From positions 4,601,501 through 4,665,500 of the forward strand of contig JARFXM010000011.1 of the NCBI GenBank assembly GCA_029532625.1: a stretch of DNA of 64,000 nucleotides, read 5' to 3'. The position numbers and the translations under genes are program-made. The notes under the pieces are model-generated. The model searched no databases. It saw only the letters and a program-made list of their open reading frames with translations, and was not told where the DNA came from. The DNA is from Lomentospora prolificans (lineage: Eukaryota > Ascomycota > Sordariomycetes > Microascales > Microascaceae). Each line of letters begins with the position of its first letter. Within the stretch, counting starts at the first letter, position 1. Below, piece by piece: positions 22,801-34,700 of this stretch.

Positions 22801-24637
22801 TGAATCGATCCTTCCCACCCCTGCTCGAGTGGTTAAGGTACTGTTACCTTTTACCTTGCAGATTTACCAGCTTTGTAAGAACGGGAAACTAAATAAACTC
22901 GCGGCACCTTGCTGACTTAAGATGTGCAGAAAGGTGTGGCTCGATTATCTGTAAGCCGACAAGACGAGGAAATAACAATGGAACGGACGAATGGGCTTGC
23001 ATCAAAATGGTTGTGTTGCGATGGCGAGCAGGTTGAACGTGTCTTTTGCTTTCGTCCGACTCCTGCGCCAGCCGTGCTGTCGTCCGGCCCGGCAGAGATT
23101 CCGACACACCCCCAGCAGCAGCTTCCGACGTTCGTTGGGGGCTGGCTATTGAAGAGGTTCAACACAAGATTGGCCGCCACTGACACACATGCCACGGCGA
23201 GTCGCTCGCCCGTGCCGACAGATTTCAACACGACAAGAGACGAGGCAGAGAAAATGACACACACGACAAGACCAGCTCCTAACGGGAAATATCAAAAAGA
23301 GGCCATCGGAATAGAGCTCTAGTTTAGCCTAGTGCATGCAAGTTGAGGGAGTCTGCGGCCCAGAACCCCGGAGCACGATCATTCCATTGACGGATGTTCC
23401 TGTCCCTCAGGTGGTCGTGGATCTCACATGATTATTCGTGAAACTGAAGCCCACGCTCGTTCAATCCGCAAGGCATCGAGTATTTAAAGCGACGGTAACA
23501 CTACGCATACTTGCCTGACTCCGGCACAGAGACCCTAGCTAATATTCGCATGGGTGATGGGTCAAGGGCGCCTGGGGCTCGCCTTCCTCTTGGTGGGACG
23601 GAGGACACCAAGAAGACGAATCCATCTAACAGGAGGTACCAGCGCTAGGCTAAACTTGGAGAGTTCAGTCAATTTCGAGGTGCGATATTCGAACTGTCAT
23701 TGATTCCAGGGATGGACGATGAGGTTCCGGTCGCTCGTTGCGTTTAAATCGCCTACGCTATACCTCCTGCCCTGCACCTAGTCATCTCGTCTACTGGGAA
23801 ATTTTTCCCTTCGAACGGCTCCGAGGGGGCTCTGCGGTGTCACAGGGCGAAATGTGTTGAAGCTTGCCATGTGCTAATATTATGAGGCTACCTACCTTCG
23901 TAGAGGTCCGTTATTTTAAGGCATTCCGGGACCATCCTTGGGGGACTCGGGTCGAGATTGACACATTCCTCCTTTCCCTTTTTGGGACGCGGCCCTTCGG
24001 CTTCCGTCACCCCAGGGTCCTCAACTTCGCCAGGCGCCCATGACGTACACACCTATCCGTAGGTTGCGCACAGAGGACAAACTAATTGCCAGTTCAAAAC
24101 ACCCAACACCCTCCCTTGAATAAAAAAGGGCACTCCTGGCTATTTCGATTTCGTACATAGTTGGAGCCCGAGTGAGCCCCTAAACCGACCTCGCAACCAA
24201 CAACATTCAGACTCCATCTGTACGGACGGGGGAACCTACGAAAACGGAATGGAAGAGGGCCTCAATTGGGCATAGCGGCGTCAGAGGTGCCGGGCCCATG
24301 CGCGCCCTCGTGCTCGGCGATCAAGTCTGAACCAGCCAAGGAGTAATATTAGCCTTTCCACACTGAACACAAATGGGGCAAGTCATTTTTTTCTCTTTCG
24401 TGTCCTGAATGTCCCACACTAGGCCCCGTCACGCGGAGAAGCTTGTCCTGTTGCCCACTCGACTCGATCCCAATCTCTCCACCAATGATCCACAAAGCCG
24501 TTCCACATTATAGTGTTTTCTGTCTCTCCGCTCATGCTTCCCTGAGCCAAGATCGTCTGAAATCGCTTATCTAATGCAGGGGAACGAGCACATGGGATAG
24601 CATATTACCGTTGATTTTGGCCCGACCCGCTGGAATT

Positions 24638-24675
24638 GGGGGGTTGAGGGGGGGGGGGGACGAGGGGGCCGCGGG
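24638..24675 (+). other. Potential G-quadruplex block
   Basis: Four G runs of 6, 12, 5 and 3 (24638-24643, 24648-24659, 24664-24668, 24673-24675) are separated by loops of four bases, which matches the canonical G3+N1-7 quadruplex pattern. Confidence 0.6.
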
Positions 24676-26695
24676 CGCAAATAGACGACCTCTAAGTCAG
24701 ATCTGATGGGTTTCTTGCTTCAAAGTGGGTTTCTCGTGACTGATGTTGAACACCAGGTATTAGCAGGAATCCTGCGTCCCGCCTCGACAGCGGGCTGATC
24801 GGGGCAGCCTTGCAGAGGTTCGGGTTCCCGGTTCAGGGATCGCCACCCAACTCTGAACAAGAAACTTCAAGACCACAAGGCCATTGAGAGCTGTCATTTC
24901 AACCTGCTCCACAACGGTGTGTCTCTTAACACTTGACGCCATGCATGAATTCCCCCAAACCTATTTCGATCACATCATATCATGTTCAAGGCCAATAATG
25001 AATCACCCATCTCACTCTCGAGCCTGGAGGCTGACCCCCGGTCACGACGGATCGCAGGGCCGACGAAGCTGCCACCTGAGCCTTGACTTTACAAACTGAT
25101 CCCAACTGGAGGCCACGCGAGACCCTGCAGGACTAATAGAGCCACTACAGTCGGTTAGGGCAAATCCTCCTCTCCTTTGCGGAGAGTGGGTCGCGCAAAC
25201 TGTCCTGCAACTCTGAAGTGGCACACATGGATGTCACCACGCCCCAGCACCATGGACGAGAATGGGAAGAAAATGGTGGTCGAGTGAAAGGACAGAGAGG
25301 GCGACTGGCGGACAGCAACTTTGCCATCTTAGTAATACTTCGTATCTTCCTGGGCACACCCCTGCTCATCTGGACAGGGGGCATGGCATCCAATCTGAGG
25401 GGCGAAATAGCGCCAAGGCTGAGAAGGAGACACTACGGGTGCAACGATGGGTCTCCCGTGCTGCACCCAATAGCCATCTGTGGTCGCTCTACCATGAACG
25501 CACAAGATTAGCGAGAGAACCCACAGACGGAGCGCTCTCATTGATGGGATGATATTTGCGTCTCGAGTAGCCCTGTAGACGGTGAGTCTGGGGTAGCAAG
25601 GACGCAGGAGTGGCCTGCTAACATGGTGCTACTGGTGCTGGCGACCTGCGTTTACCATGCAGGATGGGTAGAAGCGAAGGAACACCAGGGAAATGGGTAG
25701 GGTCGGGTGGGCAGCATGGAAAGATCTCTCCGCTCCATCTTGGCTCTAATCTGCCTTCATTCAACTGGGCGGAACAGCAGAAATAATGGCCATATTTGGG
25801 GTGATGGAGGGTGGAACAGACAAGGAGCAGTTCCGCAACGGATGCATAAGATTGCTTGATCTCTGGCTCTTGGCTGGCCAATTCTTAGTTTCGGGGGCTC
25901 GCGGTCTGCCAACGCTGGAAATGGAAACCTTCGATCTTTTCCTCCCGTCATTGGAGAAATAATTTTCTTTTTTTCCTTGAGATGCTCCGTCCAAACGCGT
26001 GACGTGACCTCCTCTTTGACTTCCTTCTAATAGTTCAGAATGTAAAGGCGATCGTTTCGCCCCGAGCACAGAACCGGACGATCAATTGTCTGATGAGCTG
26101 AGGAAAGTTAGCGACCCTTGATTAGGGGCCATCCACATTCTCACAATGTTTCCGCCCTCGAGAAACAGTCTCGTGGGCTCCAAAGCCTTGGAAAACGTTC
26201 CATAGGAATTGCTCACTCAGTTGACCGCTCTGGGCAAGGTCGAGGAAAAAGGTTATCCCCACGCCATCATGTTTAATGTTGCTCCCAGCCATGCCCGCCT
26301 CAACTACGCCAATTCTACGGTGGGGTTGGCATTTACGATGGCCAGCGATCGATTATTGCAAAGCGCCTGCTTCTAGCTTGCATGGTGTCTATTTCGGGCG
26401 TCCCTGCGCTGGAGTTGAGACTGAAGAGAAGATAACTTTTATCAGAGGTCGAGCATCGCATCGTGGAACCGAAACAAGCATCAATGATTTGTCATACCCC
26501 GCGCGACCCTCATCTTTCCCCTCGAGAACGTCATCTCACCTCACAAGCTTATTATCATCCAACAAAAAGAAATAAAAAACTGCTAAAAGTTTCCATCGCC
26601 TTAATAGCTAGCTACTCTCAATCCAAAACCTGAACTTTTTGCAAGCTCACCGGAAAAACAAGTTCTCGTCCAGATCTACAGAGAAGAAACACACC

Positions 26696-26721
26696 AAAAA
26701 AAAAAAAAAAAAAAAAAAAAA
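26696..26721. repeat. Poly(A) tract, 26 nt, in the MSRA leader
   Basis: An uninterrupted A run ending 16 bp before the first in-frame ATG of MSRA. It would lie in the 5' leader or core promoter; poly(dA:dT) tracts exclude nucleosomes in fungi. Confidence 0.75.
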
Positions 26722-26737
26722 GGTGACTGTATACTTG

Positions 26738-27490
26738 ATGACCTCGCTCTTCGCCCGCGTCTTTCGCCCCTTCACGACTTCGAGCTCCAAGATGGCCGCA
26801 GCCCCCGTTACCGTCCCCGAGGGCGCCGAGGTAGCCACCCTCGCCGCCGGCTGCTTCTGGGGCGTCGAGCACCTCTACGTCAAGCACTTTGGACACGGCA
26901 AGGGCGTCCTCGAGACCCGGGTCGGCTACATTGGCGGCGCGACGGACGATCCGACATACCGCGCCGTGTGCTCGGGAACTACTGGCCGTAAGCTTCGTCC
27001 TTTCCCTTTTTTTCCCCTCCGTTGACACGTATCCCATCCGTCGTCTTGCTCTGGTTATCCTGCGATGGCACTTTCCCGGCACATGTATGAGAAGCAGCAA
27101 CATGGCTAACCACCCGCACCGATAAACGGCGCATGACGTCAAGACGCCGAGGCAACGCAACTCGTATTCGACCCCAAAAAGGTCTCGTACCGCGATCTCC
27201 TCCTCTTCTTCTATCGCATGCACGACGCAACGCAGCTCAACCGCCAGGGCCCCGACGTAGGCACGCAGTACAGGAGCGCCATCTTCTACCACAGCCCCGA
27301 GCAGGAGGCCACGGCACGAGAGGTAACGGATGCGGTGAGCAAGAACTGGTATAAAAAGCAGGTCGCGACGGAGATCATCAAGGCGGGGAAGTGGTATAAT
27401 GCTGAGGAGTATCACCAGTTGTATTTGGACAAGAACCCGCATGGGTATGAGTGTCCTAGCCACTTTATTAGGGACTTTCCGCCGTTGTGA
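26738..27490 (+). CDS. MXR1: Peptide-methionine (S)-S-oxide reductase MsrA
   Basis: Reduces methionine-S-sulfoxide in proteins, repairing oxidative damage. Two exons, 26738-26987 and 27144-27490, with a GTAAGC..TCAAG intron; the join restores TGHAEATQLVFDP. The catalytic motif GCFWG is present near residue 35, and QYRSAIFYHSPEQ and YHQLYLDKNPHGYECPSHF are typical of the family. The product is 198 aa from the first ATG or 180 aa from a second in-frame ATG at 26792. The extra 18 residues (MTSLFARVFRPFTTSSSK) are basic, hydroxylated and lack acids, like a mitochondrial presequence, so two start sites could give mitochondrial and cytosolic forms. Convergent with the GHITM-like gene. Confidence 0.95.
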
Positions 27491-27913
27491 AGGCCGGGAG
27501 GATGGCGGGAGTTTGGGCGCTGGACTGGGCGCGTTTACGCTGGAATAGGACTTCGCGAATCAAGGGATACGGGTATTTACGACATTAAGTAGAATTTAGG
27601 ACACAGTCAAAAGCGCAGCCCCGTGTCTCTTAATCTCTTTTTATTTATTTACAGTAGTAAGAAACTATCAATGAGTGCAGCCTCGCAAGAGACTTTAGGA
27701 GTCCTCTGACCAGGCGATATAGAGCAATGCAGAGAGGAGATAATAAAACACGGGGCATTTCAGGACGCCTTCCAAAACACCAAAAATCTAAACAAGTTTC
27801 TACCCGCCCCTTGACTGATCGCACATGCTATGCGTTAGACTCTTATTGTTCCTCCTTGTTTTTCTTTTCTTTTTCTTTTTTCCTCTTTTCAACCTTCCGA
27901 CGCCAGTAACCAC
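27491..27913. other. Convergent 3' region, MSRA / GHITM-like
   Basis: 423 bp between convergent stops. It contains a TTTATTTATTTA-like run near 27640 and a pyrimidine tract at about 27850-27895. No gene seen. Confidence 0.6.
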
Positions 27914-29026
27914 TTACTTCCTCCTGTTGCCCTGCATCATCAGAATCTGGACCATGCGGACAAAGATGTTGAGGAAGTCAAGCTCGAGCGAGATGCTCTC
28001 GTTGATAGGGTCCTCCTTGATGATACCACGCTGAGCGAGCCTAGCGTGGTGGAGCACCTTTTGTACATCGTAGAGGGTGAAGCCGCCGAAAACGGCGAGA
28101 CCACCGTAAAGCCAGATGCTCTCGGAGAAGGCGAGAGTTCGTGCGGCGGTGGCGGGAATGATGAGGGGAGCGAGGCCGGAGGCAGCGACGATGCAGGCGC
28201 CAGCGAGGAGGGGGCCACCGATGTAGAGGTACTTGTCTTGCTTAGCGGTGGCACCAACGATGGAGAGACCACCCATCATGGCGACGGTGTAGAGACCAGC
28301 GCGGGCAATGAGAGCACCAGGAGCGTAGACGAGGAGAGGAGCGATGAAGGCGGCCTGGGTGGCGTTGAAAGCGGTCCAGAGGGCGTACTTGGGGATGTAG
28401 CTGTTGCCCATGTTAGTACTACGTCAAAATTCAGTTGGGCTGGGGTTGAGGGCCACTTACTTGTCAGGATCAATGGACCGAGTTCCAATCATGGTACCAA
28501 AGCTAAGAGCGAGACCACCGATGGCGACAATCCAAGGGTTGGTGACCATGATCCTGTAGACAAATCCTGACTGAACCATTTGGCGTGCCGTCAAACCAAT
28601 AATACCAACTCCGAGACCTGTGTGGAGGAAGGTGTTGTTGAGATATTCCCGCTCGAACTTGGGCATAGCGCCCTCACGAGTCTCCCGGTTGAAGACGACA
28701 TTGATGGCTACGAGGGTGCCACCGAAGATGGCACCTCCGACGAGAATTTTGCGGAGAGCGCTGCCTTGGCCCTGCTGCTGATAAGTCTGCGCACCCTGCA
28801 TGTACGTCCTCGCACCGTCGCGGGCGCGCGCAAAGGAGCTTCTGACGAGCACGTTCGAGGTAAGGCTGTTTCCGGCGGTCCGCGGCGCGCGAGAGGTGAA
28901 GAATGTCTGAGGCTTGGGAGTAGAGTGGAAGGCCCGGATGGGCGTGACTGGGGAGCATTTTGCCAGGCGGGGGAGTGCCCGCGCCATGCTGGCGGTACCC
29001 TGGCGGAGAGGGCCAACGAGGGTCAT
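27914..29026 (-). CDS. Mitochondrial GHITM-like protein (Bax-inhibitor-1 / TMBIM superfamily)
   Basis: Probable inner mitochondrial membrane protein; human GHITM supports cristae structure and ion exchange. Two exons, 29026-28461 and 28400-27914, 350 aa. The intron (28460-28401) has a GTAAGT donor, a perfect TACTAAC branch point and an AACAG acceptor. The join reads SIDPDNYIPKYALWTAFNAT; taking the earlier TAG as acceptor would introduce a stop. The N-terminus is Arg/Ser rich with few acids (ARALPRLAKCSPVTPIRAFH), which suggests a mitochondrial presequence. About seven hydrophobic segments follow, and YDVQKVLHHARL near the C-terminus is characteristic of the family. Function here is inferred from the family. 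Confidence 0.88.
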
Positions 29027-31371
29027 GGTGAGAGTTCGACTTTTTCGGATGCTTGCGATGGGACAGTCGATTGTTTCGATGGTTCGGGAGAAGGAGGATG
29101 CGTGACGAAGACTAGTTTTATGGGCTGAGAACGAGTGAAGTCTTTGTGGTGACGTCTTTGAAGCCTGGGATGCTCGGCAACGATGGCTATTTAGTAATTA
29201 GTCAGTCACGTGTAGAAGCTCCTGGAAACACCCAGAGCTTAATAAGGCCAGCTGTCATCGGTTGGAAAAGATCACAAGCGAAAAACGGAGCCGGGATAAA
29301 ACCCGCTGTGACTAACTCCGCTCAATGTTCTTTTCTCCGTAACCCGAGGCTAACATTGTCAAGTTCCTCGAAAGGTAGGCCAGCCACAGGTTGACTAACC
29401 TAGCTGCTACTAGGCCAGCATATCACATGGACATTAGTTTCTGTGATTAGATCATTCAAGCATCAGCATCCCTACAATGCACCGAGAACGACGGCGATCT
29501 ATTGAGGATTTTCATCCATGAATGCCGGCGCTTGCCTCATGTCCGTGGCCCCAAGTCTCATCTTGCACCGAGTCCCACTGACGGTAGGAACTCCTACGAC
29601 GCTCAAATCCAGCACGGACAAGTCTTGAAGAATCGTAATGACCTGCTAAAATGTCCATGATGAGTATCTGCGGGATTCGACTTGTTTGTCAAAAGGAAAA
29701 CACAGGTGACCAGTGACGGTCCAACGGTGGTGGATCTTCCTTCGACCATTGCAACGCAGTGGCACCGTTACACCCCCGAGACAAGCGCGCTGGCCATAAG
29801 GACCAAAATCGACCGCCCTAGAAGACAAATCCACCTCTCAAAAAATGTCCCGGATGAAGGTTGGGTCGCTCCAAGCCAACAACCCCAAAGTGTCACCCTG
29901 AAATTTGGTTCGCTGAGACAGGTAGCCGCTCAACTTGTTCCGGGGCCCCTGCTGATATTTAGGCGAAGAGAGGCATATCGATGGGCATCGTCGCCGCATC
30001 ATAGCCAGCACTCGAACCAGCGCCGGAATCCTTCGAGGCTATGTGCGATGGGAGCTAAGCGCTTGTCGGCTCTCTCTTGTGAGATATTTGCAAGCAGTAG
30101 CTAAGGGCATAGATCAATTGTATAAAAAGAGACATAGAAACGGCACTTGTCGTTTGGAAACGTAGAAACAGCTAAAGAGAAAGAGCCAGCCAGCCGGATT
30201 ATACTTAGCCAGCAAATGATTCCACCCTCCACTTAACCGTGCGTGATCACCTGCCTCCCTCCAACCCCCTCCGCCAGCTGGCCAGGCTACCTAGTAATTC
30301 TCCTCTGCGTGGGTGTCCCGATTTTACCCTCCCATTGAGGGGCACACTAGCCAGCCAGCATTGAGCACTTCACTGAACCCAGCCCGCCAGCCAGTGGCAT
30401 CGAAAAATAAAGCCCAAATAAATTACCTCACAGTAGGACCGCATCACCGGGCGGAGCAATTGCAGCACCCTAAATTGGCCGGTACTCTATTTAGATTGGA
30501 GCTTGGCGCCGCTTACAACGGAACCCGTCATCCACCCTCGGGGAACCCCTGCAACCATGCCTGTTGGCTTCTCCCCATTTAGCCTCTTCTGCTGTTGGTG
30601 CGACACATTGATCAATTAATGGGCCTGGCCAGCACCAGCAGCCCCCCGAATCCTGCTCCACGATGCCGGCTCCTGTGCGATCGTCGTGTTTTTGGGCCTT
30701 TTTGCCTGTTGGACTTGACGCTAGCTACAGTAGCACTTTAGCTTAATGATGACGGCACGGAATTGGGGTCAGGCGGGAATGGGAGGGGTTCAATTGATCT
30801 GGCGGTTTTATAAAGTAGCTAAGCTTCCCGGGTGAAGAATATGGACAAACTTGGAGAATAGAAATCTTTGTTTCGGTTCTTTACTTTTTTCGCCTCTCCC
30901 TCATCTTCAATCAAACCTGTCTCTGCTAAACGCGAGACACGCGATACCCGCCGGACCTCCGTCATCTTGCGCGTTCTACAGCCGAAGAGACCGACCCTGG
31001 GAACTAGACTCTTGGCGTGGGAATTGTGGTAGCCTTTTCGATAGCTCTCCGCCACCCGACCCCAGGCAGCCCGCCCGCTCCTAATAGTGTTGGATGCTGT
31101 GAGATATCTAGGATTTTGATGTTCAAGCCTTGCTTATAATAATTATAAGCTCGAGGGGTCCGCCCTACATCGCCTGTTATTTTTCATACGATAATCCTCC
31201 TGGCTCAGCCTAAAACGAGAAGTGCCTGGGATTTTCGAGAGCGCGCGCTATATACTACTTGCCTTTGATTATCCTGCTATTCACCTACCACTTCGGCTCT
31301 TGAATCAATACGCCGAGAATACACTCGCCGTTTGGATCTCAATACTTATTTTCGACTTTGCCTACGTCAAC
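29027..31371. other. 2.3-kb gene-poor region
   Basis: It lies upstream of both the GHITM-like gene (minus) and the small secreted protein (plus). No supported gene. GCCAGCCAGC-type words recur at about 30187-30195, 30351-30358 and 30388-30395. A 19-bp perfect palindrome lies at 31132-31150. A TATATA sequence near 31248 could be a core promoter for the secreted protein. Confidence 0.5.
31132..31150. promoter_or_regulatory. 19-bp perfect palindrome
   Basis: GCTTATAAT and ATTATAAGC flank a single central A, about 220 bp upstream of the secreted-protein ATG. It could be a dimer binding site; function unknown. Confidence 0.5.
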
Positions 31372-31713
31372 ATGAGGATATCAACGACTGTCATCGCGCA
31401 AATTGCCGTCGGCGCTTTTCTCGTCTCCGCCTCTACTGTCCCCACCACCAACGGTCACCTCTCCCTAGCGCGATCCAGGGCTGAGACGGAACCTCAGGTT
31501 GTCGTTACCGAAGTGGGTGCCGTTTCGCCTTCCGAGGCGAACGCCGGTTCATCAACGGTCAGAACTGTGCTAGGAGGGATCTTGAGCTTCATCCAGACAA
31601 TGTCCACCACATCCAACAGAAGACCGACCCTCTCGTGCTACTGCGGATCGGGTGTCGTGTGCTGTGAGTATCCCGAGGGGCCGGCTTGCGGATACGGCAT
31701 CTGCAGTGTTTAA
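31372..31713 (+). CDS. Small secreted cysteine-rich protein
   Basis: I do not recognise a family. The single-exon product is 113 aa. The N-terminus (MRISTTVIAQIAVGAFLVSA) is a clear signal peptide: one basic residue, a hydrophobic core and small residues before a likely cleavage near residue 20-28. The mature part is S/T/V rich with a compact C-terminal module CYCGSGVVCCEYPEGPACGY ending in GICSV. It has six cysteines (CxC, CC, C, C) that could form three disulfides. The first in-frame ATG is at 31372 and a TATATA lies about 120 bp upstream. It is isolated in gene-poor DNA. Such proteins are often effectors or surface proteins; that role is only an inference. Confidence 0.65.
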   Translation: MRISTTVIAQIAVGAFLVSASTVPTTNGHLSLARSRAETEPQVVVTEVGAVSPSEANAGSSTVRTVLGGILSFIQTMSTTSNRRPTLSCYCGSGVVCCEYPEGPACGYGICSV

Positions 31714-34700
31714 TATGGGGTGGTGATGGTGATTCGAAGGATTTCATCATCGATCTGATGACCTGGGGCGTGTTTACGTTGATGAATCATTGGCGTCCTG
31801 GGATGTGTTGTATATCATGGAAACGGCTCAAGTGGATCTCTTGAGTTGGGCGTACTGGTCATTGTGCTTTTACTTTGTTGGCGGCGCATCATCAAATATT
31901 GGGAGGGCGGTCTATGTTCAAATGATAGAGCAAGATGAAGGTATGTGGGAAGGCCACACTAGATGCATGTGGTGAGATGAAGCTAGAGAAGAATTGATAC
32001 CACATCTTATGTGTTTTTTCCATATCATTTTCGCGTGACTACCCATAATTATAGTAATCCGGCATTGTAGTCGTTCCCTTCGTACCATTATCGAATGTAT
32101 AAAGAATGAATCCGCGGGACGGCAAGCACGTCTCCCCCTTTCCATTTCCGGCTCTTCTCGATATAAGTCCATTATTTACTTCCAGGAGACCCTGGCCGCT
32201 GAAAAAAAAAAGGCGGCCGCGCTGCTACACCCATGACTGTAACATTTCCTTCAAAAATAAGCCATGTTGCGAATCATGCTGTTCGGGTGGACGTCGGGCG
32301 GCCGACTCGCGTTGGCTGGTTTATGTGATTCGTCTCATCTTCAAGTTGGTGAAGAGACGGACCTTACAACGGTTACTACGACGGAATGGACTGCAACATT
32401 GCGCTAGAAAGGATTCAGGATGGAACATTAACGAGGCGATCTACGGGTCAGTTGTCGTCCGCAGTAGGGTTCTTCTCGATGGGCCCTTTCTATAAGTCGG
32501 GTCGACTGGAAGAGAAGGAACAAAGGGATGGCTTAGCGGCTTAGTGGAAAACTGGTTTCGATCTAGGGGCCATCAAAGCAGAATTCAGCTCAGGCATCCT
32601 GGAGCGCGGTTCGGATCCTAGATGATATCTTGGTGATTAATTATGGAATAATACTCACTGACCGGACCGCCCTAACACTGGTTTGTGGAAATCTGGGCAT
32701 TCGTTGGGATGAAATCGTGAGAGTATGAAGAACGTTCTATATTACTTAATAAACCCATCGGCTCCGATCGGAAAGACAGGTATAATATCAATTGATACGT
32801 CCTTTCTCCTCATGCCTGCCTTTTCTTTTCTTCCAGAGCTCCGTTTATTTCCAAGATGCTCAGTTGTTCCCTACAGTGTTGATTTCGAAAGCACCCCGTG
32901 GACTCATCATCTCAAAGCTTGGTGTTACTATCCGTAGGCGCACATCGTACCTTCGTAGACACCGCGCCACTTCAAAATTCTTCTGTCTCCCATGGCTGGC
33001 TTCGCATGGCGCCACGCCACACGCGCAGGGGGTTTAGGTACAGATGGACACACCGCGAAGAACGCACAGCAGTTTAGCCCATCCAACCAGGAGCCACTGA
33101 ATAAAGTTGGATCCCCCTTCCCCAGGATGACTCGGGTTTCGCCGCAATAACTAGGCATGTTTCGAAAGTGGCCGGGGTGGGCTGAAACAATTCCCCAAGG
33201 GCGAGGCACGCCAGGCAAGACCAAAATTGATGCAATTTACCATCGCGCACCTGCAGGAAAGGGAAACACGAATGGAGAGATGTACTACGGAAGGTAAGAT
33301 TTGTGGTTCAACAGTGAGGCCCGAGAACGCATCGCAAGCTTCGGCCAACCACCGCTCGCAGGGGAGAAGAAGCATAAATACTCGTGCTGTGGTGAGACAC
33401 AGTCAGATGAAGATACTGGGTTTTGGCAGCTTCATTGGCCATCTACGCCACGTGAGGATTCGCGAGTGTGGCGGCGGCATCTGGACCGTGCATAAGGTCA
33501 AGGCAGCCGGTGAGGGCACCGCGCTGGGGTGCTTACGAAGCGGCAGGGCATCAATGGAAGGGAAGAAAGGGGTCCTGCTCGCGGAGAGGGACACTCCCGG
33601 TCTTGGAATGCGGCGCGCGGTCTACTGGGTGGACATCGAACGGTCTGGGGACGAATGGGACGCTGGTTGGCGATCGGGATTGTGCGATGAACGGGACAGC
33701 CTGGCGTGGCAGGGGAGGGACCAGCTGGATCCCGCGCAAGGGGAAGAGCGGTCTGGGTGAACGGCACTGGACCAATCTTGCAAGCCGATTCCTGCCTTGC
33801 GTCTGACGAGAAAGGCAAGAAAAGCACACATTGAAAGAGACAAACAAAAGTTTGAAAGCTCTGAACTAATAATAGCTCGGAATTGAAGATTTTATATGGA
33901 GTCAACAACAAACAGTCCGGTAAACCGAATATTATTCGTTTCGAATATTGATGTGAGAGTGTGTGTTGCAAGGGTCCTGGAACAAATTGATGCCCTGCGG
34001 CAGCGCTTCCCTTCTCAGTTGCATCGACTTCATGTTGACGACAGAGGTCAAGGGCTGATTCAGGAGGTACCATCCCCAGGTGAGGTAACTGACTGGGTGA
34101 CCGCAACCCTGGAAATGAACAAGCTGAGTACTTGCGACAACCCATTTATCTGAGTAGCATACTAAGTACCTCCAAGTAATCTTTCGACGGACGAGCTCGG
34201 GCCACATCCTCCCCACTGGCTCGCGGTACTTTGAATGCACAAAGCTAACCTCGCTCAAGACTTTTGTAATAGCCAGCACCAGGATGGAAGGAGCACCTTT
34301 TTGTCAAGGTCTCATGTCCAGAGCCCCACCAAAGCAACTTGGAGAACGACAAGACCAGACGAGATCGACCTGACCAACCATTTTCAGATTTGCTCATCGA
34401 ACATCCGGGTCTCTCATCATCCCAACTCCAATATTCCTGCTACCCGTGCGGACCCTTCCACTGTGATCGCGGTCCATCCTGATCACCATCTTTCCACCCG
34501 TCATTCTTCCGCAGCGAGACGAGCGAGCCACTTCAATTGCAGACCAACCTCGTTTGCTGTCCAAGTTTAGTCGGGTTGGGCTCAACGAAAGCACTCACGA
34601 GCCGAAAGAGAAGCCCTCTACCCAGTCTAGGTTGTCGTCAGCCATTGCCGATCGCCCACTGAACAAACCTTCCATTGCCCAGCTCCTCCAGCGGCATCGC

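Larger units (their letters stand above)
19837..26737. other. 6.9-kb gene-free region
   Basis: The longest stretch without a supported gene. Open frames reach at most about 176 codons, overlap on opposite strands and lack domains, signal peptides or splice logic that I can support. The sequence is of mixed composition with no long AT-rich block, no rRNA and no recognisable transposase or reverse transcriptase remnant. It contains a G-rich block at 24638-24675, TGATCT/GATCAGATC-type repeats near 22137, and the 26-nt A tract in the MSRA leader. It includes the promoters of the sugar transporter (left) and MSRA (right). Confidence 0.5.

Noticed and set aside
32520..32630. tRNA-like A-box (TGGCTTAGCGG) and B-box-like word (GGTTCGGATCC)
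   Set aside because: Acceptor and T stems do not pair, the B-box has a mismatch at the invariant A, and the spacing is long. It is at best a decayed tRNA-derived element.
33230..33760. 177-codon plus-strand frame
   Set aside because: No recognisable motif; equally long frames lie on the opposite strand. Not supportable without expression data.
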